NCBI RefSeq assembly: GCF_910592395.1
Contig: NC_088324.1
Span: 15,216,953-15,280,952, forward strand
Length of the DNA: 64,000 nucleotides
Direction of reading: 5' to 3'
DNA from: Lineus longissimus
Lineage: Eukaryota > Nemertea > Pilidiophora > Heteronemertea > Lineidae
This document shows, piece by piece, positions 24,063 through 61,933 of this stretch (within the stretch, counting starts at the first letter, position 1; the number at the start of each line of letters is the position of its first letter). Position numbers and translations under genes: made by a program. Below the pieces are notes generated by a model. It did no database searches and was not told where the DNA came from. It saw only the letters and a list, made by a program, of their open reading frames with translations.

Positions 24063-27061
24063 ATGATGTGGCTGCTGCTTCTCGGAATCTTGCTGCTAAC
24101 TGTGTTTTTCTTGTACCGATCCAATCAATGGGTCAATTACCAAATCAAGTTTTTACTTTACTACACATTAGTCAATGTAATCGCTCTGATATCGATGCCA
24201 ATCTTTCTATTTCGCCCATTTGATGTCGAAAATTACAGGTACTGCTGCTGCACTACATCTGATCTTCTACATACATGTTCATGTACCATTAACACTGTGT
24301 GTACACCTAAACTTTTCTGTATGGTTAGTTGTAGTGTAGGCTATATACATGCTTCCCGAAATTGGTGGCTTGCATTGGAACTAACTTTTTCCCCCTCGTC
24401 CGTCATTAAAGGCATTCAACGTGCGTTGGTCAACCATGACTATCTCCTTGACCTTTGTCACTCCACCATAAGGCCTAGTTTCCCCTTATGACATCACTAT
24501 TTCGGACACTCGGCGCCCCATTTCTGGAAAGGTGTATAGGGGCTACGAATTGTTACATAACGTCCTCAGTAGAAAGGCGCAAAGTGGTGAGCAGCAGCTT
24601 GACTGGTGCAAGGATATTTATGATGCCACGGCACTGATCACCGATATGATAATTGGAAAAAACATCGCTGTACTCATCAAATTAAAGCAACTAAAGATGA
24701 CATTGCTGCACATGATACATGAAAAATGTCACCCATTTCTTATTTCCAATGTCTTGAGTTGTTGATGATAATTATGAACTTGTTTAAAATCATCTTTACA
24801 GAATTGTGGGATGGATGCTTTTGAAGACGGTTCATTTTATAATGCAGATCAAAATCGATATCCGGAATAAAGAAAATACGTTATCTGACAAGCCTGCCAT
24901 TATGGTCTGCAATCATCAAAGTTCTATTGATTTATTAGGTAAGGGGTAGTTGGCAAGACTGATATAACTAACTAGTCGGTAAGACTAGTGCAATGAACTT
25001 ATTATTTGATGGATATAATGTAGTTGACATGGATCAGACTCTTAGAGGCGGTGTAAGGAGGATTCAGGCAACTTGAGCAACACTTGTCTTGACTGCTCTA
25101 AAAGTATCAAAACATATGTTGTTATTGAATACTTTGTTGATTTTCAGGCATGATGTCGATCTGGCCATCACGCTGCACTGGCATGGCAAAGAAGTCACTT
25201 CTCTATGCTGGTCCATTTGGACCTTCTGCATGGCTGGCAGGCACAATCTTCATTGATAGATTCCAGCCGGGGAAAGCGCGAGAAACAATGAGAGGAACAG
25301 TGGATTTGATCAAAAAGAAAAATGTAAGTTGGAAATGTTCTTGAAAAAATGATGATTTTGGTTATGATTTGGCTGATTTATGTCTTCCTTTGACCAAACA
25401 GGCAGTAGGTCTTGCCCACCACATCAAGTTTCTTTCTTGTGCTTTTTGTTGACAATTCGGATGAAAATCACAGTGAGAAGTTAACAAAGTGTTAATGATG
25501 AGATAAGGGTTGGCACCAATCTTGACATAGGTTGAAATCTGCCTCAGTTAGTTTGTTTATTAAGATATTGTCTTCTCATATACTTCACTCCCACTGTATT
25601 TTTCAGGTTAAAGTATGGGTGTTCCCAGAAGGGACTCGTAACCATGACGGCAACATGCTGCCATTTAAGAAAGGTGCCTTCCATTTAGCTATTCAAGCAC
25701 AGGTAACTATATACTTTCTACAATGTATATCGTCTACTTTATCTACTCAATAGTTGTGCAGATATCAAGTCGGGTGAAGAGAAATCTGAGTTTAAGTTCC
25801 AGGTCAAGTTCTATCTGCATTGAGAGACAAGTAATCATAAAGTCAACAAAGCGAAGTGTTTCGGATTTGATGTGGACGTTTTACAAGTTTAGACTTCCAC
25901 TTCTCATACATGACCTTCTTTGCCCTTTACTGTTATATTGAAATGGTGCCAGTTTTTCACAAAGCCATCTCTCCAGTATTGCCATTAAAGTGACCCACTT
26001 TAAGCAAGCCTGGTCTCAATTAAAAGAACATTATTATCAAAATGGAACCTTAAGAACCCCCATACACCTGACACATGCAGTCCTTGATAGAGAGATGTCA
26101 TGGTTTCTGAGATTGAGTAGAAAGTCTAGGACAGAACTCAGTGTCCTTATAGTGAGGGTGACCTGCTTACCATGATGTCTGCTAAGCCTGGTGCTTCTGT
26201 CATTCCTGGAACCTCCTTTAGTAGACACCTCTGTGAGCAGGACTCTCTCTTCATTGAGGATACTGAACTGTCCCAAGTTGGTCATTTCCATCCAATGTAA
26301 TCCCTGTCAGCAGGACATCTCTCAATTAACAACAGCATTTTTCAAAGGGTTTCCCTTACTGTTGCGTTTCAGATTTGATACTTTATGTTGTTTTTTCCAG
26401 ATTCCCATTATACCAGTTGTCATATCAACTTATGATACTTTCATGAACAAAAAAAGAAAGTTTTTTAAATCGGGTAAGCAGTACGGACGTACAGTCAATC
26501 AAGAAGAGTTGATTCCTTCTCTCTCTACGTACAGTACACTTAGCATTCATTGCATGCCAGGACATGGCTACGAATGGGGCTTATTTGCCAAAGGTCCATC
26601 TCATGCCTCTCACTTTAATGAGGTCTTTTGTCTGCAAAGGCACATGGTGCAAGAAACCTCGGCCTTAAGTCACATTCGAAGTACATGCCACTCAAAGTAA
26701 TAATACGGTAATCATTGATGTGTCAGTGTTGGCTACACCACCAGTCTTTGGATTACAACTGCAATGGGTGAACCATTAGACTTCTCTTCTGTCAACTGAA
26801 GAAATCATATTTACAACAACATGTGTTGTTTGCATAGTGTAATAGGAACCCAATTCTGCTGTTTCTAATACCTCCAAATGTTTGTTTCCAGGGAAGTGTA
26901 TCCTCACTTGTTTACCTCCGGTATCAACTGAGGGGCTTACGGCAGATGATGTGAACAGTTTAACAGAACGCGTCCGTGATCAGATGGTTGCTGTATTCAA
27001 GGCTTCATCTGATGAAATAAGAGAAATAGCGAGAGTTGACGATGCCAAAAAGACCCAATGA
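24063..27061 (+). CDS. AGPAT1: 1-acyl-sn-glycerol-3-phosphate acyltransferase, AGPAT1-like
   Basis: This enzyme acylates lysophosphatidic acid to phosphatidic acid at the ER membrane (glycerolipid synthesis). The six exons are 24063-24238, 24802-24938, 25148-25323, 25607-25702, 26401-26473 and 26892-27061 (TGA 27059-27061). All are GT-AG and in phase, giving 275 residues, close to the usual 278-283. Two hydrophobic segments lie in residues 1-52. PlsC motifs are present: NHQSSID (H97, D102) in exon 2, GTIFIDR in exon 3, [11 protein letters not shown] (about 169-179) in exon 4 and IPIIPVVIS in exon 5. The NHDG after EGTR and the fifth-exon sequence favour AGPAT1 over AGPAT2. Two ATGs are adjacent (24063 and 24066); I chose the first. 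No catalytic residue is missing. Confidence 0.93.
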
Positions 27062-28230
27062 TTTGTGAACACAAAGACAACCAGTAGTTTTTGTCGCCAT
27101 GGCAACAAGAACCAGTGATACTTTGCTATTGCTTCCTGTGAAAAACTGGTTGGATGTGGGACCAGATGTTTGAGACTTGAGAAATGGTTGTATATTTCAG
27201 TGAATACTCGAGCCGGCTTACTTATATGTCATAGTCACTTTCTTCATATGTTATTTCATTCCTGCTTCTATGTCATGTATTAGAAATGATAACAGGATAA
27301 TTTGAATATGAAACATCAAGTTATCATCATTATTTCAATGTTGAAGCAATTCCATTTCTGTTTTGTATATTGTTGGTGCTTCCTTATTTGTTTATATTCT
27401 TGTTTTAGAGACAGTTGTAAACTTGAGCTTTAGCATATCTTCTATCAGAGAAAGAAATGTATTAGTAGCACAATTTCTTTAAAGATTGCAGTGATACATG
27501 TACACATGCAGTGTACATGTACACATGCAGCGTACATATACACATGTAGTGTACATGTACACATACAGTGTAGTATTATGAAGCACAGATTTTGTTGGGG
27601 TTAAAGTCTGTTTACAAAGCACTTTCATATTACGATCGCTTCTGCTATCAGTCAGCAAATATTGTGCCATGTAAGTGTTTGAGGCTTTGTTCGAAACTAT
27701 TTTATCTGACTTGTGGGCTATATTTTGTAGAGGAATGTAGTGTAAATGTAGTCTGTTAGTACATGTGTGAATCGCACATGTACATGTATATTTTTACATG
27801 CATACTGGTTGCATGAAGCTGATGTGCTCTTGTACAGTCTTACCTCATTAGTCCTGGTGCCGACTGTTCATGTACTATTGTATTATAGACATGTTGATTA
27901 CACTTGATTTCACAGTTCAATCAAGGGTTGTACTTTATGAAATTGCCAATCTTAAGACGAGAAGAATTGATCCAAAAAGCACAAAACAGACACTGTAGTT
28001 CTGAAAGAACAGGATATGCCCGCACATGTCTCCATGTACTCCAGGCAGTGTATTGTGCATGACCTCGAGATCTTCATGATCTTAGCTTTGCTACATGTAA
28101 GTCTCCTTGCCTTGGCAGTTATCCCAGTAGGTGTTCACACCGTGATATCGTCATTCATCTTCTGCCATAGTCATCTTGTCAAACGTTTAATTGAAGAATT
28201 TGTTGAATAAAGCTTACTATTTTCACACGT
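27062..28230 (+). other. 3' UTR of the AGPAT-like gene
   Basis: This AT-rich non-coding stretch ends near an AATAAA at 28206-28211, the last good signal before the convergent EEIG1 gene. It includes a repeat of ACATGTACAC words at 27490-27573. Earlier polyadenylation cannot be excluded. Confidence 0.5.
27490..27573. repeat. Minisatellite of about 19-bp acatgtacac units, four copies
   Basis: A gtgtacatgtacacatgca-like unit is repeated about four times with point changes (ca versus ta, tg versus cg). Confidence 0.8.
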
Positions 28231-28714
28231 CTTTATTTTTCCTTCCCAAAGCATTACATGGTGAACCCAGTTTACTGGTAGGTTGAGTGGACTGAGACAA
28301 GTCAGTCAAGAGACCTGCCCAGAGTTACTCACCGACGTTGGGGTTTGAATACTTGACCACTGGTCTAACAACCGGAGCCACAAAACATCTTTGGCCTCTG
28401 ATGGTTCCCTGCCAACCTTCCATGTGGATGGTGCCTCAATGTAACACAGGCTCGAATGTCCGCAGGCCATCCCCATGCAGGATAGTTTGAACAAGAATGC
28501 TTCCTTCTATAAGGGGCTTCGATTGTGACACAGTTCTTTTTAGATTGTGACACCACCTAAACACTGAAGTGTGACTTTGGCTGCTTCCATATTTTGCACC
28601 AACCCAAGTGATGGTTGCCTAACACTGCAACCAGGGTGGTCTAGGAGGAACATGGTGAGCTTCCACTACAGAATGTAACAACAAAATATCTTCACTTTCA
28701 TTGGTTTAAAAACC
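28231..28714. other. Short intergenic spacer between convergent 3' ends
   Basis: About 480 bp separate the inferred polyadenylation sites of the AGPAT-like gene (plus) and EEIG1 (minus). No exon, hairpin or transposon ends were recognised. Confidence 0.4.
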
Positions 28715-28720
28715 TTTATT
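28715..28720 (-). terminator. Polyadenylation signal of EEIG1
   Basis: The minus-strand AATAAA (plus tttatt) marks the likely end of a 3' UTR of about 4.9 kb. Confidence 0.45.
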
Positions 28721-31700
28721 GTGTATAAATATATACATCATATATTATGCTGAAATATCTGTTAACATCCCAGCATAGTCAGGCACAATGGACAGTGTCG
28801 TTACAGTGTGTCCCAGAATAAGTTAGTCATGGTTGGATCTCATTCTTTCTTTACAAGTGGACAACAAAACAACCTAGACTTCTTGTAGGGTACGTGTACG
28901 TATATGGATGCCAATCATCGCAAAATTTGGCATGATGACCCTTCTATAAATGACACTTCTCTACATACAAATGTTGAGAGATTTTTTCTAACAGCAACTG
29001 ACTCGAGAGAGAAAACACACTAGAAAGTGGTGAAGCCCAAGTGAGAGAGCACATTATGGTTTTGAGTCAAATATCTTCTGAACATTCCCATGACCAACTC
29101 ATCCTGGGACAGACATTACTTTGAGTTCACCTATTGACTTGTGGGCAGTGCCTTCTGCACAAGCAGTGAGACACCGAGACAACATTCTCATTCTGTACAA
29201 ATATGAAGCTGACGAAATAGGCCTATCTGAACCCTTTGTGGCCCATGAGCACTCGCAGCCATTGATTGATAGTGGACCAATGAGGAAGCAGTGTTCCAAT
29301 TCAATCGGATTCATGCATGGTAAGCTTGCCAAATCAGGCCTTGTTGATGTTGTCATGCATCAGTCAATAGACCTGTTCTCTCTGCTGTAAACTTGCACCT
29401 GCGATGGGTGTCAGAATGTTTGTGTACCTGGGCGGTCATTGTTCAAAATGTGGCAAAGCCTAGACATCAGACAACATACTACTGCAAATCCTACTTCTAC
29501 TCTAAGATAAATAAAACACCGAATGTGTACAGCCTTCTAGAAGCGGACATTGATAACACTGATCATCCAAATCAAATCTCATTTTCTTTGTACAGGAGTT
29601 ATTTACATGAGAAATGCATAGTTGAAGCAGAATCCGGCATCGCTCAGAGAATTACTTTACATGCACTGAAAGAGGGCTTTTCTAATCTGTAAATATCGAT
29701 GATGATTAACCAAGGCATAAAGAACAATCTTACTCTGAATTATACACGATATATCTCTCTGATTTATCAAAATAAACTCTTCTTTCTTATTGTAAAACTA
29801 GAGATTCTAATTATTGTGAAGAAACAAGCACAACACTAGCTATGGATGACCTTCCCTTCAGGCAATAGGCCCGGTGTAACAAATCTGCTATGCCAAGGCC
29901 ACTCAGAATAGACAATGGTGTACTTTTCTTTTACAATTTCTTTTTGTTCTATGGGTTCTTATACAGGGTTCCACAGACAGTGCTCAGTGGACCATTAACA
30001 ATCTTACTGCCTCAGTTTAATATAATATCTTATAATTACAGCCAAGAGGGTTGTCCCCCTGATCACAATCACACTAACACTAACAGCTTGTACTTCCTAC
30101 ATTAAGTTAAGACAGATTATAATACAGGACATTATACACAATAAAACACTCTTTTTCAAGGCCCCAAACAGAACTCACTCCAGGATCTCCATGGAAAAAC
30201 TACAACTGCTCATGTCTTCAAGACGTAATTGCGTATTAAGGATTAAGACAGTACTAGGTCACCTCTAATCAATGTCACAGGCACTTATTTAGTTTTAGCT
30301 TTCTGTTGTCTATTTCACCATGAGGGTGTTATGATCACCTCCTCGCTGTTCAGAGAGAACTTTGGAGTGGGTGCATGCCAATTTGATGTAATCTGGCAAG
30401 CATAGAGGTGATACAAAGTTAGTGAAGTAGAGCACAGTCCCAACCTGATCACCAGGAGAGAATTCTGTCTACATGCAAGCTCAAAGCACATATAACAATA
30501 TAATAATCCGAGTCCATGGAGAATACCACTGACCAACATCAGACCAGCTGATGTATATAACAGCTTACATACCAAGCCACCTGGTGTCTGGATGAAGAAT
30601 TAAAATACACACGATACATTATAGCAGCTACAGACAGATAGGAGGATGAGAAGTTGTGTGGCGACAACACAGAGACAAGACTGTACTGAGTACCACACTT
30701 CCATGCTCCATCAGAGACAAATCAAACAAATCAAACAAATCAAACAAATCACTCAAACACAGATATGCATGATTTCTTGTGATTATACGGCATTTGTTGT
30801 TTATCTTATGCTGTGCAACCAATCAGGAGCCACTTCAAATTTGCAATGATCTTTTCTATTAAAACCCTTGAACGTTGAGATGGCTCCTGATCGACTTTGC
30901 AGTACTTGCCTCAGAGTTAAGCATGCTCTTAGAGAAACAATCACTTTCGTCATAATCTCGGACTTCAAAGAAAATTAACTCAAATTAACTAGAAATCGCA
31001 TCGGAAAATCATTACTTTTCTAATCAACACATATGTGGTACAATTTAGTAACATCACTAACATAAAATATGGACATTCACAATCTCATCAAAAATGATTA
31101 CTTCGATCATTCTTTTGGGAAAAAGCTCTTCAATCTTTACCTTCTTCATCAACATAAACAATCTCAATGTTTGAGTTTCTGTAAACTGACCAGGTTACTG
31201 TAAATGTTTGCGGCCAATTTAGTTTTGATTGGAAAGCCGGAAAGAAAGGTAGTCTGCCAAAATAAAAGAGCACTTGCGGAAATAAAAATTGGCCGGTAGT
31301 GTTGACAAGGTCAACACAGGACAAATGACATGTACACGTACAAGACTAATGGACCCTCATACATGTATCTGCTTCTTTGGATATGCAATTTATAAACTGA
31401 GCTAATTTCCCCAACTTGCCTCCTGAATGTAACCTCATTAGTCCCAATTCTTCCCTGTATTCATATATTACAATACCATGATAAAACCTACAACATCTGT
31501 GCTTCCCTATATGTATATTAGCACATTGCACACAACTCAGCCTACATGTACATACACCTTATCATGACATCATGTAGACTCCATTACAATCATAATTGGA
31601 CACTTCTATCTAACCATGAAAGACTGACAGGCACTTTGACATAATCCACACTTTGAGCGTGAGACCCCTGTCAGGCTCTCATGGAAATATCGTCATGGTC

Positions 31701-33594
31701 GATTCTGGTTAGAAACTGCATTGATTTAGTTTTGGACTGATCATCAGAATATTCTGACAGAACATGATTTAAAACCTCTCTCTTGACACAATACAAAGCA
31801 CAGCACATAAAGACTTGAGAAGAAATTACCACTTTTCATGGAAATATCTACAGAAATCTTAATATTTACCTTATAAAACGCTATTTCAGGCTACCACACA
31901 GTTCTGTTAAGCCATATGTCATCATAGAATTCTAACAAACATGTTAGAAAAGTATAAACATGGCGACTTCCAGATTGGACAGGAGCGACATCTATCCTGC
32001 CTTGTAAAACTACAAGCGCCTTTCCACGACGTATAAGCCACATATAAAAGAAGGCCACATAAGATACTGAAAGCCGGTGAGCAACAGAGTATTGAATGGA
32101 TAAAAGATGAAAATAGATGAGTACATGCATCTAAAATTAGACAAAAGCTTTTATACAAGTTTCCTATAGGAATTGGACATTCTTATTTCTAACTTCTTCT
32201 TGCTTCAAACTCGTCGGACCTCGAACTATACCTAACTCTCATCTACACCACATCCACAAAAAAATAGAATACCGGCAACCTGTATAAGCCTGAATTAAGA
32301 GGATAGTATACATGCCCATGTTGTAACTAGGAAGAGTTCACCTGATCATTTTTTCTTGATATCAAAACAGCGGTGTGAAAATAGGTTGAAATGCTCCAGC
32401 ATGGACAATGCTCACATCGAGATCATAAGATGCAAAAGAAGAGTAGAACACTTAATGCTCTTAACTATTAGGAACACCTAATGTCTGGTCCTTTGCCTGC
32501 ACCATACAATACTGTAGCATCTAGACAGAGTACAAAAGACATGTCAAAGCTGAGTGGTGTCCTGACTACATGTATTCAATCAAGACCAAGTGATCCCACA
32601 CAACGATCACATTCATTAAGAAAACACCAGCAAAACAAATAAGAAAGAGAGGAGTAATAAAGAATATAAAACAGCACCAGATGGCAGCTAGATTTAAACA
32701 GATCATAAGATAGTAAGTTTTCTAAATAAGGTCCTAAAACTGATGAAATATATGACCATTTTAAACTAGTACTTAGTAGATTTCTACATGAAGCTCAATA
32801 CCCAAGATTCATGATGTCAACATTTGCTCATGAAATCTTTGTTCACTTCGAATCTGTCTTTGGCACAAAACTAAAAATCACAACAAACTGAGAGAGGAAT
32901 GTGAAACAAAATAAATGAGGCTTTTCTTTAAAATAGTATTATTTCCTATCGAACAACTAGATGCAATCATGATCTTTTCAACAGGCGAGAGACCTCTTTA
33001 AAGCAATTAGTTATAAAAGGTACAAGACCAGCCAGGCAAAACTAATTTCCCCTGTTACAAAAACAGTAATAGCCCAATGTCCATAATGGCATGACAAGCT
33101 GGGATAACTGAGGCAGTCTACTGTACTTTGATCGAATGTTTGTTTACATAACTCTCTTTTATACTGTCCCCCAGTTCAATACAAGAATCTATTACACACA
33201 TACAATACACTTTACCCACAACCCCCAGGCCAACTTTATCTGGACTCGACTCGATTACCCCAATACTACTGCAAACTTCATATGAAAACCTTTAGAGAAC
33301 TTTCAGTGACTTTTCTCAAGTGACAAGACTTTTTCCATACCTTTCAAACCCATGATAGTTTATTTACGTCCCCAACCAGAAACAGTGGCATATTTATATT
33401 GCATACTTTTGAGACAGAAATTCTGTAGCATTGGTTTAACTCTGAGACCATCTTGAACTTCACTCACCTAGGAACAAGAGGTCTAAATACAAATACCTTT
33501 CTGAGACAGCATCATGTTTTTCACTTTCACCAAAATCACTGAAACTTCCTTGAAAGTGATTGCATGAATAATCCACAGTAACCTGTGGCGGTCG
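28721..33594 (-). other. Long 3' UTR of EEIG1 (inferred)
   Basis: Between the EEIG1 stop codon and the AATAAA at 28715 I see no further exon or gene on either strand. Short open frames here lack domains. A 9-bp tandem repeat (atcaaacaa) lies at 30719-30750. Internal AATAAA signals may give shorter transcripts. Confidence 0.45.
30719..30750. repeat. 9-bp tandem repeat (atcaaacaa)
   Basis: Three and a half perfect copies. Confidence 0.85.
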
Positions 33595-56801
<23,207 letters not shown>

Positions 56802-59800
56802 ATGACTTCAACAACTGCTGAACCACAGGCCATTACCAAACTTGATATCCCTAAAGAAGAGGAAGAAAGGCTGCGCAAACTATTTGAGCGGCTAGATGTT
56901 GATAAAGATGGGAAAATTAGCGTTGATGACCTCGACAAATCACTCCACCAACTTGGAGTTCCACAGGTGCCCGGACAAGCTCAGGTGACCTGGCCCACTT
57001 TTCGTGTACTTCAATGTACACAATGTATGTGCGCTGTGCATGACGGCACAAAGCCCGTCAAAGGCCTTGTTGTTTGTTGTGGTTTCGCATTATTAGCGAA
57101 CGGCCTTCGGTGGGCGTTGGCTGGCTTGGGGTCTGTTTGGAAATCTGCAATGTAGAGAACTGGACAATGATTAAATGTTTGACGATTGCAACACAACCTG
57201 TAGTGTAGGCATATCATGAGATGATTGACGTACCCCCGGCCGGCCTGGCTAGTCAAAGACAAAGTTGTACCGGGAGTCAATCATACCGGTTAAAATTGAC
57301 GATCCCCCCATCGGAAATGACATAGTTTGATTGCATTCAAGTTAACTATAAATCCATTGAACAGTGGGGAGTGGCACTTCTATAGTCAACCGATGACCTT
57401 TTTTGGGCCGTGAATGGGGATCGTAAACTCGTTCGGACGTTCTTTCTTACCAACCATACCGGCCATGCCCGTTGATGCGATCTAGTAACATTACGAGCAA
57501 GTATGATATCATGGTGTCCTATCACCACCACTGACGACATGGTCACTGGCGGACTTGCAGGAAAAAATGGCATTCCTTTCTATAGACTACTAAATCTAGA
57601 GTTGTGCTTCTTATTCTTCCAGAAAATCGTTGACAAATCTGACATCAACAAAGACGGACAGTTGAGTTTCTGGGAGTTTGTACGCTATGTGGTCGAGCAT
57701 GAGAAGGCATTGCAGTTAGTGTTTACAAAGTTAGATGTAAATAATGACGGTAAGTCGCAGTGGTTTGGTGTTTCTTTTGTAACATTTCCTAATTTCATTG
57801 GCTGTTCAATTTGAAATTGCATTGACAGGCCCCTAATATGGTATAATTCCTTGTTGGAAGTATCAGTTGTCTACAGTACAATATTTAATGCATGTTTATG
57901 TTGGGCTTGAATGAAATCTTCTTATTTGGTTATAGGTCACTTAGACGCTCATGAAATCAAAGAATCACTCAAGAAGCTAGGTATAAATATAGAACCGGCA
58001 GAGGCAGAACGTCTCATGAGAAGGTAGGCAACGTTTTCTGGAGGCAAAAAGTCAAATCTGTGCACAAATTATTTTTGATATGACTATGAGAAATTCTAGA
58101 GTAGAAGATATTGTTTTGATCGTGTTGTTGGAGAGATTCTGGCAGTGCTTGGTGAATTGTATTGTGGCAGCTATTTTGATATTTGTAATATGAGTAATAT
58201 ATGATATCTACATGTGTTGAATAGTTTGACTACCTGTTAGCTGCTTGCAATGCATTGGATGAGGGGTTATGAGTATGAAAGATATTATGATATGAATACG
58301 TGCTTTAAGCAGCCTGTTTGGAGAGTTGAGCTCCTGCAGTGGGCACCAGAAAATTACAAGGCTGCCCTTGGTGCATTATCACTACATCAGGCAAGAGTCT
58401 GTTTTAGCAGCAAACTGAGTTGAGATATTGGAAAGCCCTGATAATAGAGGAGATCTTGTTGCTCCTGACAGGAAAGTCGAATGCAACCTCCGTTCTGGAG
58501 ATTGTAGCAGGTGGATATGCCCCCACCATCTGTTGATTTAATATTTTCTTGGTAACTGTTAACAGGTGTAGACTGGTATAATTGGTTATATGATTGTCAA
58601 CTGCTGTCAAATAATATTACTGCACTCGGCCAACCATATTAGAATTCATGAATAGTAACATACTGATCAGATGTTCGAGGTGAACTAGAACTAGAACATG
58701 ACGCAATAATGAATTAACGACTCGTAAATGAGCTCAAGTCATCAATAATGCATATTGTACCTGGGACCTGGATGTCAATCAAATTATGAAAAAGTACTGC
58801 TCTTACAAAGATCTTCTCTCACTCCCACTGTCTACATTTTACTGCCATACTGGAGTTGGTTTTGTATCTCACTGAACCAGGAGGTCCATCATACTTGTCG
58901 AAGGATGCAGCATTGTGGGTGGCTCACACTCCCACTGAAACCTGGTGCTCTAAGTCACCCTCGTGGTAATATGATGGTGCTGGTGGGTGCAACAATATCT
59001 TACTTTCAATATATTTTACCAGAATGCTGGCCCACAAGGGCGAATCTGAACTAGAATATTTGTGAGTATCATCATTGGTTGTAATATCCCTTGGCTGTCA
59101 TGATGATGGCACATCATTTGTGTAGCGGGCCACCAGGGGGAGCCAAGGGATACTTAGTAAGATTCAAATGTTACTTTACACGTACAGTTGCATGGTTAGT
59201 TAAAATTGATCATCTTGTTCGTTGATAACATTGTTTTGCTGTTCATATTGCGTAGTTCATGAGAAGTGTTGGAGCTTCCGTTGTTTCATCTTCTTTCAAA
59301 CTTGAAGTATTCATACTAAAGACTTGCAAACATATGTTATCAAACATAAAATATGGTTATGTCTTGTTGTTACTCGTGCATTCATGTCCCAAAATGAAAC
59401 GACTTGTCAACATGATGAGATGACATCCTGCCTCAGAAGCAAGAATTCATCAAGTCATGTACGATATACCATTATCCTGTCTCTATGATGAGTACTTCTA
59501 GTTTGTTGCCATTTCATTGGTTGTCACAAACACAACATACTGTATATCAGCAGTTTGATTCTCACGTTCCCCAGTATGTCAATTGGGCTGTTTTGTTCCA
59601 CATCTTTATTGACCTAGAAGTCAGACCTAGTGCCATCATTGAATTGATAACATTCCATAATAATTGAGGGCATGAATTTAAAACAGATACTGTTCAATGA
59701 ATATTTTGAAAACACTTTCTCTGGTGTAGTATAGTGCATCTCATCTTTGCATTCTCATACTTTTGTATTTTACTAATTTGATTTACATCCAAATCCATTT

Positions 59801-61096
59801 CATCATTTGTTGTAGTTCACTGGGATGGCTGATTCCCTTCCTTATAATTCTCAAAACCTCCTTTTTACAGGTAGACGGTCAAAGTCAACATTGTTTCCCC
59901 ATTCATTTTGCTACCATTCCATTCTGTTTTGGTTGACCATTCCATCTCAGTGAGTGATGTCAGATTGACATTATGCTAGCATTGTTAGTCTGCGTGAGCC
60001 ATTGTAAGGAAACACAAGCTAAATCAGTGTTCTCAACACCAGTCGTAGTATGATTGCCTGTGAATACAGCTATTGAGCTGCTCCATACAGTTCAGCCTAG
60101 CTCTGTGCCATGGAGCTGGTATTGGCTATAATTGCTGTCACAAGCAAATTCACAGCTGATTTGCTGCAATGATTTTGTAGTGGTTTATTGGTTCGTTATT
60201 CATAATTGATTCAGACTTTTTCCACCGTTAGTGATGCACTATCAAAGCACTGCTGATACAAGAGAACTAATGCGAGTACACTACTGTCTTTATATCATGA
60301 AGGTAGATATGGGGATTTGACAGCTGAGTAGCGACCATCACAAAGAGCAGTATTCTCCTTCCAATATCTCCTGTTTCTATCCAACATCCATGCAGTCCTG
60401 CTTGATTTCATGCTGACTACTTGATCATGAATTAGTAACGAGGCTCAAGAAGCTTTGCACGACTGGCAGTGCCATATCCATGGAGACCGCAATCAACCAG
60501 GCACACCACTGTTATGTTTGTTTGAAGTGGAGTAATACTCAGTCATTCTTCAAATATTGTATTACTATAAATGCATAATGATTGTTCATGATAATCAGTA
60601 AAAGTACCAGATTAACTTAGAGAATGATTTGAAAGCCATGACACTTGACAGTGTGCATAGTGTTTTCAGTGCAGCAGACATCAACCAAAGCTCAAGCCAG
60701 CTTTGGAAAACTGAACTGAGATGGAATGGTTCGCTTTATGTTTCTTTCCTCCATGATACTATTAGACCAAGTGGTTGTTAACCCTGCTTGTATTTCAGGT
60801 GGAACTAGGAGTCAGAACTTCAGCTTTACATGAGACTCTCAAAAAGCAACTCTAGATTATTTTACGCACATGATTCTGATATAGTTGTTGATTTCAGTAC
60901 CGTGGCGTGGCCTCGTCGTTTATAACCCTGTTATAGTTATTTCGTCCTCGATCAGAATGTTAAAAGCGGTGTTTATGATTTCAGCATGGACAAGGATGGC
61001 AACCTAACTATTGAATGGGATGAGTGGCGTCAGTTCTTACTGCTCTGTGGTAGTACTAAGATCACCGACATTTTCAAGTTCTGGCGTCGCGCCTCA
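56802..61096 (+). CDS. SLC25A24: Ca2+-dependent mitochondrial ATP-Mg/Pi carrier (SCaMC), N-terminal half
   Basis: SCaMC proteins exchange ATP-Mg and phosphate across the inner mitochondrial membrane under control of an N-terminal EF-hand domain. The exons in the window are 56802-56984, 57623-57749, 57936-58023 and 60985-61096, GT-AG and in phase, 170 codons. EF-hand loops are DVDKDGKISVDD (exon 1), DINKDGQLSFWE (exon 2) and DVNNDG-HLDAHE split across exons 2/3. A fourth, degenerate loop is SMDKDGNLTIEW (exon 4; S at position 1 and W at 12, as I recall in vertebrate SCaMC). The WDEWRQFLL and FKFWRRAS pieces that follow are typical. The six-helix carrier domain is not in this window. The paralogue (A23, A24, A25) cannot be told from this half; the symbol is a placeholder for the group. 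Confidence 0.88.
58024..60984 (+). other. SLC25A24/25 intron 3
   Basis: Nearly 3 kb with no exon, transposon ends or tandem repeat recognised. The short open frames here have no domain. Confidence 0.5.
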
Positions 61097-61933
61097 GTAA
61101 GCCATCGCTTTGTCCATTTACAACATCATAATGGGTTTGCTACTGTTAAAGACTGAGGGCTCTGGACTTGAAAACAAGCAGGATGTCTCTGCCATTTCAC
61201 TGGTGAATACTGGACATACTGCAACGCCTCCCCATTGCAAGGTGTCCTCGACTCATGCACGACATTCGCAGCTGGGAAATTGGTGTCAAAGAGGCAACCA
61301 TTTCTTTGTTTTAGTATTACAATCCAAAATCTGATTCGCCCTTAGTCTTTAATGGCTGAATAAGAAAGAAATAGGCAGGGTTTAACAAGTACCTTTAAGG
61401 ACAGTACAGTGAGTTGAACAATTTCAGGAAAAAAGGTTCTCAAAAATACAAGGGCTTCCCAGAATGCGACTATTAGACAGAGGTTCAACCTCCCTTATTT
61501 TCTCTGTAAAACCTATCATTCTCCATCCTCGCATTCTAGACCTCACTTTAGTCCTTAAAGGTTGGCGACACTTACAATTTTTCATCTGGCATGGTGCGTA
61601 TTTTGGAAGTGTTGCAATTGATAAATTTTGGCTTTTTTGCCTGAAGCTCATGTTTTGTTTGGTTTGGGCCATTTTATAGCTAATGATTTTTGTGTGTAAG
61701 TCATTCAACAGTGTGTTTCCTTTCGAACTTCTTAGTTTGTACTTTGTTTTAGCTGTACGTACAAACACACAATGAAAAATTCACATATGCGCCAGATTGA
61801 GAAGTGTTTTTTGAACTGCCTGTTTCTTTTTCTACTGTTTGCAGTGACATTCTACCATCGGTAATATATTATATAACCCCTTTAACTTGTTGAGTACATA
61901 TACTTGTGTACATGTACAGTGTAAACTTCAGGG

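Noticed and set aside
26191-26700. 169-codon open frame in the AGPAT-like gene
   Set aside because: It is the true exon at 26401-26473 read through both flanking introns; splice sites and family similarity stop at the exon edges.
56802-57155. 117-codon open frame as a stand-alone EF-hand protein
   Set aside because: After 56984 the similarity ends at a GT donor and the next EF-hand exon follows in phase at 57623.
61840-61862. Microexon of SLC25A24/25
   Set aside because: An AG...GT pair brackets 16 bases, but the sequence does not fit the expected start of the carrier domain.
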